Part shown: one piece after another, positions 23,321 to 33,225 of the stretch
How the letters are laid out: every line of letters begins with the position of its first letter
How positions within the stretch are numbered: the first letter of the stretch is position 1
NCBI GenBank assembly: GCA_028753945.1
Contig: JAPNXP010000016.1
Span: 558,001-622,000, forward strand
DNA from: Hexactinellida sp. DTS-2022
Taxonomy: Eukaryota > Porifera > Hexactinellida
DNA: 64,000 nt
Direction of reading: 5' to 3'
The notes under the pieces: model-generated
Database searches by the model: none
What the model saw: only the letters and a program-made list of their open reading frames with translations
Told to the model about the DNA's origin: nothing
Program-made: the position numbers and the translations under genes

Positions 23321-25155
23321 TATATATACGAATCCGGCAGGGTACACAAGTGAATAATCGAAAGTTCCATTCAAAAATCCCTCTACTTGACTCATATAAG
23401 CAATCCAATCTATTTCAGTTTACTTAACGTTACGAATAACCAGAATGTTAACTATTATTTCTGCTGCAATTAGGATAATACAAACAAGCCATGAAAACTT
23501 GTGAGAAAATAGGAGATCTTGTAAGCGAAATGTTTCATTAATTTGAAGATAGTTTTTAATTGATTTGAATAAACTAAAAGTTTTTGTTTTACTTGTAGTT
23601 TGTTTACTAGTAGTCTAGTAACATTCTCTTTCTTTTGGTGTTCCGTTTTTGCATTGTTTGGATAGTTCAGAAGTAAACAACAACAACAACAAGTGTAGAA
23701 AGAAATAGAAATGCTATCAGCTTATATTAGACACAAGTGTGTTGAGAATTTCTATGTAGTAATTAATTGAAAAATTCCTACAAACAGTAGAATCTCGTTA
23801 ATATGAACACAGATATGTCAAAATATCGGTTAAGGAGTTAAGGTTTAATTCCCCTAGCCTATACAAATGCATGCAAGTGACTCCGGATAATAAGAACATA
23901 TTTAGACTGTCCCCTGGTGTTCCTATTAACGAGTCTACAGTATTCAGCAAAATCTGTCCATAAAAATATTTTAAAAAGAAGCCAACTAGTTTAACATATA
24001 TTGCAATAAACTGCCCCTAATTAGAATAATAAAGTAATTCCATATAAGTTCATTTAAAATTACAAACACGTACAAGAGCACACAGTTAATCCCAGGTAGT
24101 ACAACAATCAGCGTGTGATAGCAGAATATATACAAGTGGCAGGATATTTGAAAATTTGAAAAAGGATATATGAAATTTGAAAAAGAATATTTGAATTTGA
24201 TAAAGGATATTTGAAATGTAAATGCCGGTCCAATCAAGAGTTTAGAGTTTATGCAGGGTAATTGGTAGGCTAGAATGTAACTGTCCTATAGAGATAGGCG
24301 AGCAAACCACGGAATGTGGGAACCCGCCAAATCAAGAGATGTCGTGGTCGGACTCTCCTCTCAGCTGGAGAGAGATCTCCAGCTCTGATTGCAGCTGTTG
24401 ATGCTTAGATCGGAACCTACAGTAGAGGTAATTAATGAGCATCCTTATATGTAGACGGTCTATAAAAGCCATTACAAATATTATAAACCAAAAATTTGTA
24501 GACCAAAAGCCCTGCCGTCTATGGGTAATACTAATGTATATGTAAGAAAACCTGGTCTAGAGATAGACGGTCTACATATAAATTATTTCTTAATTAATAG
24601 ATATCTCAGGGTAAATAATTAAATAGATCAAAAGCACAGTCTAAACAGTGGGGGTATGCGAATATTATTTCTGTAATAACGAGCAACTACTAGTACAAGG
24701 GTATTATCGGGTAATAACATTTTGTGTTATTTTTGATATTTTGCAAGTAATTTTCTTGCTAATAGGCAAATATTGTTACATATTAGAAGAACATAATTAA
24801 CATTAAATGCTCTCTTTGGGAATGAAAAGTAAACTGCTATTAGTCAATGAATGCAAAGTATAAAAAGGTTGAGACCTATTGGTACTCTAATGTTGAGTGT
24901 ATCTATGTACGTACAGTCAGGCCTGCTTATTGTGAACTATTTTTCGTCTGCTTAATAAGAAAAACTGTTTTTTATGAACAAGCCCTATGGTCCCAATTGA
25001 ACAACTTATAAAGGGTTTGTATTAAGTTGAGTTCGGTTATCATGAAGTCTCTCTATTATGAACACAATTTAGGTCCCTTGCATGTCATAATAAAATAACC
25101 TGACTGTATAATATTCCTAATGTGTGATAGGGTAACTAATGAACTAACTGTTCTA
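23321..25155. other. Intergenic stretch of AT-rich sequence and element scraps
   Basis: 23785-23945 is a P1 scrap. 24130-24215 repeats ATATTTGAAATTTGAAAAAG-like units. 24450-24590 has inverted ends TAGACGGTCTA. 24913-25108 is a P3 palindromic element. No gene seen. Confidence 0.4.
24913..25108. mobile_element. Palindromic pogo-like element (P3 family)
   Basis: Starts CAGTCAGGCCTGCTTATTGT and ends AAATAACCTGACTGTA; core GGTCCCTTG shared with 1791-1988. Confidence 0.7.
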
Positions 25156-27606
25156 TTATTCTAGAATATTCCTGTCCACAATCCAGCTGTTTGATCTCGC
25201 TCTTCTGTGCGCTCTTAATGCTGCACAGCTGTTTCCAGCTAGGATCAGCTCAGAGCTAAGGGGGGTAGAGGAGTATAGCTTGACACCATTAGGTGTGGGA
25301 GAGTTGTATATAGCCCCGGTTAGTTCCTGTTCCAGACTGGGCGTGTTGCATGACAACAGAGGTGGCGTAGAGTTATGTGGAATTGTAGGCCTACAATCCC
25401 ACATAACTCTATGCCACCTCTGTTTCTATAGAGATATGGCCCCAACTCCTGTTCCATATCTTCTATCTGCTGACAGAGATGTTCTCATCTATAAATGAGA
25501 ACAATATTGATTGATAATACAGTGGTGATTATATTGTTGGAAATAAAAACTTGGTTCATTCCCATGGGCAACTAAATACGTTAATAACAGATTATATGTA
25601 ACAGACACATTTCAGCATTCTTTAACTATGTATGATACAGACGGGAACTGTTTACACAAATTTGGTAACAAGTGTGTTGTGTCTCGATTTCTTGATTCTA
25701 TCAATATAGATGTTACGAGTCTAAATAACCCGAGGGAAATATCTACTGACGATAGGAAGAATATACGTGTGTGATAACGGGAATTCTCGTATACTGGTTC
25801 TTACACCAGATTTGTATTTAATAATGTTTGTAGAGGTGCCATACCCGATGATGAATAGCTAAGGATGATGAACTGTTGGTGTATTCTAATGAGAGGTGTG
25901 TGGTTAGTGCGATTAACGAGACACAAAGGAAATTGGGAAATGTAGAAAACTACCCTTTGGGTTTCAGGAAAATGAATATATTTACATAGAACGTTTTGGG
26001 AGAGACAGAAATGGGAATTTACTCCTTTTTGATGCTACGGGCGGTCAAACATTGGTTGTAGAAATAACGTTTCGTTTGATTAAAAGGCTAGTTGATAGCA
26101 AAACGCAGTATTTGAATTATATGCAGAAACTCCCGCGAGAAGACAAAGTAGCCGTTCTGTTCAAGGAGAGAGATGAAACGGGAATAACTGTATCAACTTT
26201 AGGTTTATACACCTGTAAGTAGGCCTTAGTAGGGATATCATATATATCATATGACATATGTATATATATGTAGTGATAATTATATGTGAAAATTGTTTAC
26301 TTTAAATTTGTTTACAGACTACAGTGGTATATTCTTATATGGTTATTGTCTTTTATGTAATATTTGAAGTGGGAATACCTGGGAATTGTAAATAATAAGT
26401 AAATACAGTTGAAACCGGTTTTTTCTAACACCGGGGTATTCTAACTAGCTATTCATTATATGTAAATGTGTAAGAAATTCCAATTTTGTTATATTTTCAA
26501 TCGGTTTATTCTGACTATCAGATTTTTCTACTGTATTATTGTAAACAGTAGAATGTATTCCAATACTATAGCATACACTGTATTTAAGAATAACACGGTT
26601 AACTCACAAGTTTATTGTTAATACCGTATTTCCCCGAATAAGCGCCGGGTCATTAAAAATGACATTGGTATGATGCTTTATACTAGTGTACGTATTCAAT
26701 ATAGTATACACTGTCGGCTCAGCTCAATAGAGCCACCGGTTAATAGATTTTTCCGCTTAATGGTGTCAAAATTTCTCAGGATTTATAGGACGGAATGACA
26801 GTTTGGCTTAAAATATTTTCGGTTAATAGATTTCTCCGCTTAATCGGGTCAAAGTAACCTGGTCCCGAGGTGACTATATTAAGCGGAGTCGACTGTACTT
26901 TATTGCCGGTTAACTCACCAGTTCATTGACGGCTTCGGTCTGTACTGAGTCTCCGTAGGATTCTATATTATAAGTATCACCATGGATGAGAGCCTCAGAA
27001 TCCTGCAGCCGACTGCATTGCTCCAATTCTGACTCCAGCTTTGTCATTTCCTGTTTTACCGCAGAGTTCTCTAGATTGAGAAATTGGTTGTTGTGCAGCG
27101 CTATTCTCAGCTCACTCAGCCGACTCTCGAGTCTCTCTCGTGTCTCTGTCAGGTCAGATATAGTGTTCTCACTCTCCCGCACCTGTGTTAAGCATAACAT
27201 TCCTTATACACACACTCGTATCTAGGGTAATATGAGCTCAGGGTGTTATAACGGGAGTTCACTGTATGTAATTTAAGTATATTTAGTGAATAACAATACA
27301 GTAGAACCTCGTTAATACGAACTCTATTTCAGTCCCCTTCAAAGCCTTTTCAACACAAATGTTATTGGTTAATAAGAACTCCGGATAAGGAGTACTACAC
27401 ATTTGGTATTAATTAATTAATTTCGGAATTTCGTATAACCGTGTTCTTACTAACGGGGTTCTACTGTATTACAATAAGCATGCCATACTACCCTACCTGT
27501 TGCCTGAGTAGGCTGTTCTCCCTCTCCAGCTGCCCAGTTCGTGTCAGTAGCTCCTCCGACAAGTCTCCAAGTCTCTCCGGAGCTACTGCTCCCTGTCCCC
27601 TCCAGA
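25156..27606 (-). CDS. Coiled-coil protein, partial gene model
   Basis: The safest exon is 27182-26919 (88 codons, phase 0 at both ends, acceptor ACACAG, donor GTGAGT). It encodes a strong coiled coil (ENTISDLTETRERLESRLSE and MTKLESELEQCSRLQ). The exon before it, 27606-27497, ends phase 0 and gives ERLGDLSEELLTRTGQLERE, also coiled coil. The last exon begins at 25466 (acceptor GTCAGCAG, IEDMEQELGPYLYR). It is then split by a 68-bp palindrome at 25356-25423. Beyond that, SLEQELTGAIYNSP continues to a stop near 25156, while another frame there gives WKQLCSIKSAQKSEIKQLD. The region 27607-27777 is GC-rich and open in two frames, probably more exon. The protein is not recognised; a centrosomal or cytoskeletal role would be a guess. 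Confidence 0.5.
25356..25423. repeat. 68-bp near-perfect palindrome inside a coding exon
   Basis: The arms ACAGAGGTGGCRTAGAGTTA...GTAGG differ at two of 34 positions and meet at GTAGGCCTAC. On the minus strand, coding sequence before it (TAT AGA A) and after it (TG TCA TGC) are in the same frame once the 68 bases are set aside. Confidence 0.8.
25620..26225 (+). pseudogene. Decayed NHL-repeat protein fragment
   Basis: The plus strand encodes TDGNCLHKFGNKCVVSRFLD, NNPREIST, and after a one-base shift IYVCDNGNSRILVLTPDL, which is a typical NHL blade. Further shifted pieces follow (YIERFGRDRNGNLLLFDATG). At least three frameshifts and stops break it. It is opposite to, and just upstream of, the last exon of the coiled-coil gene. 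Confidence 0.6.
26408..26552. mobile_element. Palindromic pogo-like element (P4 family), uninterrupted
   Basis: ACAGTTGAAACCGGTTTTTT at the left and a degraded inverse (TTTTTCTACTGTA) at the right. Confidence 0.6.
26705..26898. mobile_element. Palindromic pogo-like element (P2 family)
   Basis: Ends carry CTCAATAGAGCCACCGG and GGTGACTATATTAAGCGGAG. It lies just downstream of the coiled-coil exon donor at 26919. Confidence 0.65.
27300..27472. mobile_element. Palindromic pogo-like element (P1 family) in an intron
   Basis: ACAGTAGAACCTCGTTAATA at one end, TAACGGGGTTCTACTGTA at the other. It sits in the intron between the two coiled-coil exons, ending 25 bases from the exon at 27497. Confidence 0.75.
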
Positions 27607-27811
27607 CTGTAGGAGCTCAGGGAGTATGTGAGGTCCGGCCGGTCTGACAGCCGGTCCCACTGAGTGGAGGCTGTGCTGAGGTGGATATGCCTGTTGCTGA
27701 CGGAGTGTATCCAGGACTCCATAGCCAGGGTAAAGCTGTCCCGCGTGAGGTATCCTCCTGGAGACTTCTGGGGGTATAAATAGCAATAATAGCAATAATA
27801 ATAATAATACA

Positions 27812-27980
27812 GTAAACCTTTATAAAGTGAACACTCTGGGACCGGCCAAAACGTTCACTTTTGAGAGGTGTTCACTTTTCATGATTTATCATAATGTGTG
27901 TATAAAGCAATTGGAAAATTTGGGACCGAGAAAAAGTGTTCATTTCTTGGAGGTGTTCACCTTTGGAGGTTTTACTGTAA
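27812..27980. mobile_element. Palindromic pogo-like element (GTGAACAC family)
   Basis: ACAGTAAACCTTTATAAAGT and GGAGGTTTTACTGTAAC are inverse ends, with GTTCACTTTT and GGTGTTCACC repeats inside. Confidence 0.65.
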
Positions 27981-28084
27981 CACAGTTAAACAATAGATAA
28001 TTGGAAGGGATTTTATGAGACAGACTAACAAGCTGAAGACCTCTTTAGATTTCCAGGGGATACTTGGCCTTAAGCAACCTCCCT

Positions 28085-28228
28085 AGCTTGCTTAAAGTTC
28101 GTACTTAAGTTCGAACTTAAGTACGAACTAAAATCTTAGTGAATACCAATCTTAGTGAATACGACTTAAGTTCGAACTTAGTACTTAAGTCTTAAGTTCG
28201 AACTTAACTTCTTAGTGAATACGGCCCC
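28085..28228. mobile_element. Palindromic element end built of AAGTTCGAACTT motifs
   Basis: Multiple interleaved AAGTTCG / CGAACTT and TTAAG motifs, then CTTAGTGAATACGGCCCCTG, an end shared in part with 61430-61455 (TTAGTGAATATGGCCCCTG). The minisatellite starts right at this end. Confidence 0.6.
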
Positions 28229-29312
28229 TGTATTTGTATTCGGTTGACGTCACCGAATATTATCAGTATTCGCATTCGGTTGATGTCACCGAATATTATC
28301 AGTATTCGTATTCGGTTGACGTCACCGAATATTATCAGTATTTGTATTCGGTTGACGTCACCGAATATTATCAGTATTCGTATTCGGTTGACGTAAACGA
28401 ATATTATCACTATTCGTATTCGGTTACTCAACCTGATATCAGTATTCGTATTCGGTTGACGTCACCGAATATTATCAGTATTTGTATTCGGTTGACGTCA
28501 CCGAATATTATCAGTATTCGTATTCGGTTGACGTCACCGAATATTATCAGTATTCGTATTCGGTTGACGTCACCGAATATTATCAGTATTCGTATTCGGT
28601 TGACGTCACCGAATATTATCAGTATTTGTATTCGGTTGACGTCACCGAATATTATCAGTATTCGTATTCGGTTGACGTCACCGAATATTATCAGTATTCG
28701 TATTCGGCTGACGTCACCGAATATTATCAGTATTCGTATTCGGTTGACGTCACCGAATATTATCAGTATTCGTATTCGGTTGACGTAAACGAATATTATC
28801 ACTATTCGTATTCGGTTACTCAACCTGATATCAGTATTCGTATTCGGTTGACGTCACCGAATATTATCAGTATTTGTATTCGGTTGACGTCACCGAATAT
28901 TATCAGTATTCGTATTCGGTTGACGTCACCGAATATTATCAGTATTCGTATTCGGTTGACGTCACCGAATATTATCAGTATTTGTATTCGGTTGACGTCA
29001 CCGAATATTATCAGTATTTGTATTCGGTTGACGTCACCGAATATTATCAGTATTCGTATTCGGTTGACGTAAACGAATATTATCAGTATTCGTATTCGGT
29101 TGACGTCACCGAATATTATCAGTATTTGTATTCGGTTGACGTCACCGAATATTATCAGTATTTGTATTCGGTTGACGTCACCGAATATTATCAGTATTTG
29201 TATTCGGTTGACGTCACCGAATATTATCAGTATTCGTATTCGGTTGACGTAAACGAATATTATCACTATTCGTATTCGGTTACTCAACCTGATATCAGTA
29301 TTCGTATTCGGT
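28229..29312. repeat. 36-bp minisatellite with a CRE palindrome per unit
   Basis: About 29 tandem 36-bp units of the type GTATTCGGTTGACGTCACCG... followed by AATATTATCAGTATTC. About 22 of them carry the perfect 8-mer TGACGTCA. Three blocks are each closed by a variant TGACGTAAACG unit and then GGTTACTCAACCTGATATC, a higher-order pattern. Because 36 is divisible by three, all frames stay open; the repetitive ORFs on both strands are artefacts. Confidence 0.95.
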
Positions 29313-29493
29313 AGGGCAACTATTCATGAATACTGATATTCGGTTCGAGCGGTTTCAACCTTGATATGAATTAATTAATTACTCAAATGTGATATTATTG
29401 GTGACCCACTCACCGTGGATTTTTTTACTCAATTCACCGTGGATTACATTGCTAATACAATTAACTAATTATAGGATATATTATCTATACATC

Positions 29494-29516
29494 TATATTA
29501 TTAAATCTCGATTGTT

Positions 29517-29559
<43 letters not shown>

Positions 29560-30884
29560 TTTGTTTGTTTGTCCGGATTGTATTAAAGTGATGGGGGACT
29601 AGAAACCGCATTTATTATTGAGATAGAGACTAAGTTCCAAATGTTATAATAGGTAAACAAGTATGCTGAACACGAATTTCGCGTTTATAAATTTATCATA
29701 TTAATATTTGTTGTTGTTGTTGTTTACACAAAATAGGTAAACAAATTAATGAAAATTCAAAATCAACCTTGAAGTTAGCTTTCAACGGGTATTATAGGTA
29801 AACAAGTATGCTGAACACGATTTTCGCGGTTAAAAATTTATAATATTAATATTTGTTGTTGTTGTTTACACAAAATAGGTAAACAAATTAATGAAAATTC
29901 AAAATCAACCTAGAAGTTAGCTTTCAACGGGTATTATAAGTAAACAAGTATGCTGAACACGATTTTCGCGGTCAAAAATTTATAATATGAATATTTGTTG
30001 TTGTTGTTTACACAAAATAGGTAAACAAATTAATGAAAATTCAAAATCAACCTAGAAGTTAGCTTTCAACGGGTATTATAGGTAAACAAGTATGCTGAAC
30101 ACGATTTTCGCGGTTAAAAATTTATAATATGAATATTTGTTGTTGTTGTTTACACAAAATAGGTAAACAAATTAATGAAAATTCAGAATCAACCTAGAAG
30201 TTAGCTTTCAACGAGTATTATAGGTAAACAAGTATGCTGAACACGATTTTCGCGGTCAAAAATTTATAATATGAATATTTGTTGTTGTTGTTTACACAAA
30301 ATAGGTAAACAAATTAATGAAAATTCAAAATCAACCTAGAAGTTAGCTTTCAACGGGTATTATAGGTAAACAAGTATGCTGAACACGATTTTCGCGGTTA
30401 AAAATTTATAATATGAATATTTGTTGTTGTTGTTTACACAAAATAGGTAAACAAATTAATGAAAATTCAGAATCAACCTAGAAGTTAGCTTTCAACGAGT
30501 ATTATAGGTAAACAAGTATGCTGAACACGATTTTCGCGTTTATAAATTTATAATATGAATATTTGTTGTTGTTGTTTACACAAAATAGCTAAACAAATTA
30601 ATGAAAATTCAAAATCAACCTAGAAGTTAGCTTTCAATGGGTATTATAAGTAAACAAGTGTGCTGAACACGAATTTCGCATTTATAAAATTATAATATGA
30701 GTATTTGTTGTTGTTGTTGTTGTTTACACAAATAGGTAAACAAATTTATGAAAATTCTAAATCATAACGTCCCTTTCTACCATTTCTATGGTAGAAAATG
30801 TGAGGAGTAAGGCCGCACAGCGGCCGTTAACTTGAGGTGCGTAGCACCGATCTGTCGCAAAGCGACCGAGACCGAAGGGCTCGT
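29494..30884 (+). mobile_element. HINE/DINE-1-like rolling-circle element, family A (long copy)
   Basis: The layout is 5' TATATTATTAAATCTCG, a GT/GTTT microsatellite (29517-29570), about eight 142-bp tandem units (29645-30780), then a tail of five small hairpins ending GGGCTCGT. This order (end, microsatellite, tandem units, hairpin tail) is that of Helentron-associated elements such as Drosophila DINE-1. No protein is encoded. It lies in the interval between the coiled-coil gene and the ACY1L2 pseudogene. Confidence 0.8.
29645..30780 (+). repeat. Tandem array of 142-bp units inside the family A element
   Basis: The spacing of the GGTATTATAGGTAAACAAGT motif is 142 bases (29787, 29929, 30071, 30213 and so on). 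Each unit contains a GTTGTTGTT run and GTAAACAA twice. Confidence 0.9.
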
Positions 30885-31021
30885 ATTAATTAATTACATT
30901 AAACTCAAGATGGTTTAAGATAGAAACAAACTTCAAATTTATCATTGCTTCCTTTGTCCGCGATCCGGTAACAAATTTATAAATGAGTCTAACGAAACAC
31001 CTTGACGCGATCATTTAATGG

Positions 31022-31150
31022 CGAAAAAAATCCAAAATTGCAGCTATGCCGACAGCATGTTCCTTTGGAGGCACTATCAATAACCACCACCACCAAAATA
31101 TAGTGCCACCAAAGGAACATGTATCGGCACAGCTGCAATTTTGGATTTTT
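31022..31150. repeat. Inverted repeat shared with 19060-19120
   Basis: The arms read AAAATCCAAAATTGCAGCTR and continue TGCCGA...CATGTTCCTTTGG. They face each other across a CACCAC-rich centre. One arm recurs at 19060-19120 in the dsRBD/NHL fragment. Here it begins exactly where the ACY1L2 homology ends. Confidence 0.7.
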
Positions 31151-31905
31151 TTCTATTCAAACACACCTGTTAATATTATTCCATGAATCCTCGCAGTTGG
31201 TAACACTTGTTGTCTTAACATAGATATATTGTTATAAGCCATTACAGCTGCATCCAAATTAACATTCCAATTCCCATCTGTATCACCACGCTGAGAATAA
31301 TTGACTGAATAACAACCCATCATCAATATAAGTGGATCATGTATAAGGACAAGTATAAGGATGTACCATCATCGCGAAATCCACATCTCGAAAACCACCC
31401 ATTTTAATAAATCAATTTTTCCACCACCCTGCTCTTCCGCAAGGGTACCTATAATAGTCAATGTACAATCGCGAAATCTATCAGGAAATAACTCCATATT
31501 GTTTTTAATTATCATTGCGGCAGCTATTCCTGCGACTGATATTAAGTTGTGACCACATGCATGTCCGATTTTGGGCAGAGCATCATATTCGCAGATAATA
31601 CAAGGATTTATTGTTTTTTTATAATTGTTACTAGATGTATGAAAAGTTGCTTTAAAAGCTGTTGGTAATAAATAAGATGGTGTTACACTGAATACATTTT
31701 GAGCTAAGAATTCAGTTAATATTTTGTGCGCTGAAAATTCTGTGTAAGCAAATTCAGGGTTTCTCCACGGACACGAACTGATTTTTCTGAAACGGTCTTT
31801 ATAACGTGAAATGATAGAGCAAGAGATTAACAAGGTTTCATTCATTATAGTTCCAATTTCTAAATTATCATCTAACATATAGCTTATATGGATACAGAAA
31901 TTCAA
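31151..31905 (-). pseudogene. ACY1L2/PM20D2-type M20 peptidase pseudogene, intronless
   Basis: The minus strand encodes WRNPEFAYTEFSAHKILTEF, then CEYDALPKIGHACGHNLISV (the M20 metal-site region), IIGTLAEEQGGGKIDLLK, and after a one-base shift [16 protein letters not shown], a stop, and finally [16 protein letters not shown]. This is the order in the M20D family, amidohydrolases acting on dipeptides or acylated amino acids. There are no introns and the C-terminal half is absent, so a processed or truncated copy is likely. It lies between two minus-strand genes. Confidence 0.75.
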
Positions 31906-32445
31906 TTCATTTTAAGTTTTAACATTTAAAATAAACTTTTAGTTTTTAATTCCGATATACTATAAGTAGCATTTATTCAAATATTATAACATCTACCTGA
32001 CCACATATAATTTCCAATATACATATATGTTAGGTCGGTAAGTCCTAATGCAAGATGTGAAAACGCCCGTAACGCGAACGAACAACTTGTAAATAATGAT
32101 ACAATCGAGACTACTGTCTAACGGAACAAAATGCATCTAATTGCTGATAAAATTAAGTAGGGTTGGAATGATGGCCAATAACTGCACAGTTAAACATCTC
32201 TATACGGAATAGCAACAGGCATTGTTTCCACGTCTGACTTTTTTTATCAAATATTTCATGATTGGCCTTGTTTAATTTAAATCCATTAATCAAAAATTTG
32301 AATAAATTATATTTAGATCATTCAAAGAACATTAATTAAATAAAACAATAACATCAAAATAAGACTTCAATCGATCTAATCAAATATGCATTGGAAGAGC
32401 AACCTTGTACTCCCACAAAATTAAATTTAGACAAAGTTTGGTCTC
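31906..32445. other. Stretch with a family B tail scrap
   Basis: 32050-32092 (ACGCCCGTAACGCGAACGAA then CAACTTGTA) looks like a diverged family B 3' tail. Nothing else recognised. Confidence 0.35.
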
Positions 32446-33045
32446 CTACATTATAATCTATTGCAGCAAAAAGATGAATAAGTGGGGCGCATGCTTTTGT
32501 CCGAATTTCTAGTATGCATTTGTCCGAAATTTTGGAGTATGCATTTGTCCGAATTTGTTGTATGCATTTGTCCGACTGGAGTATGCATTTGTCCGAATTT
32601 TGTTGTATGCATTTGTCCGACAGAAGTAAGCATTTGTCATTGAGTTTTTATGGATCATTGATAAAACACTCGCATTTCTAAGTGTGATTTTATGGTTTAT
32701 TGTTAAAACGCACGCATTTCTAAGTGCGTATATATGATTTCGGGGGAAAGCGCGCCCTTTTTAAGTGTGGGTATGGTGCCCTGGTGGAAAATCTCAGTGT
32801 CTACGTGATCATTGGGAAAACACCCACTTTCTAAGTGCCTTGTATTGATTATTGATAAAACACTCGCATTTCTAAGTGTCTTAGTGACAAAATATCATAT
32901 GAATGACAAATGCTTACATCAATGTAAATTCGGACAAATGCATACTCCAGTCGGACAAATGCATACGTCAGTCGGACAGATGCATACTTCAAAATTCGGA
33001 CAAATGAATACTACAAAATTCGGACAAATGCAGCTTCCCCGAATA
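32446..33045. mobile_element. Element with multiple TGCATTTGTCCGA ends and inner hairpin repeats
   Basis: The left side has at least five copies of TATGCATTTGTCCGA, the right side at least four copies of its inverse TCGGACAAATGCATA. The middle (32640-32885) holds about five degenerate units, each with an ACACTCGCATTTCTAAGTGT-type hairpin. No coding sequence. Family unknown. Confidence 0.65.
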
Positions 33046-33225
33046 AGTATACTAAACCAGGATCAACGGCTATGTAAATAAAACAAAATATAATCAGCAT
33101 ATAATAGTTAATAAGTGCAACAGTCCAGTTCAATAATATATAAATATAGATATAGTAGTTGAATAAAATAAATTCCCCTTTGTGATACGATACTAAATAT
33201 AGAATTTTGGCTTTGATAGGATTAT

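Noticed and set aside
28229-29312. CRISPR-like array
   Set aside because: Units are directly tandem with no unique spacers, in a eukaryotic genome.
28204-29314. Several overlapping 75-196 aa ORFs of repeating YQYSYSVDVTEY type on both strands
   Set aside because: They are products of a 36-bp minisatellite whose unit length is a multiple of three; every frame is open.
29645-30780. Centromeric or satellite DNA
   Set aside because: The array is bounded by element ends and single-unit copies exist elsewhere in the window.
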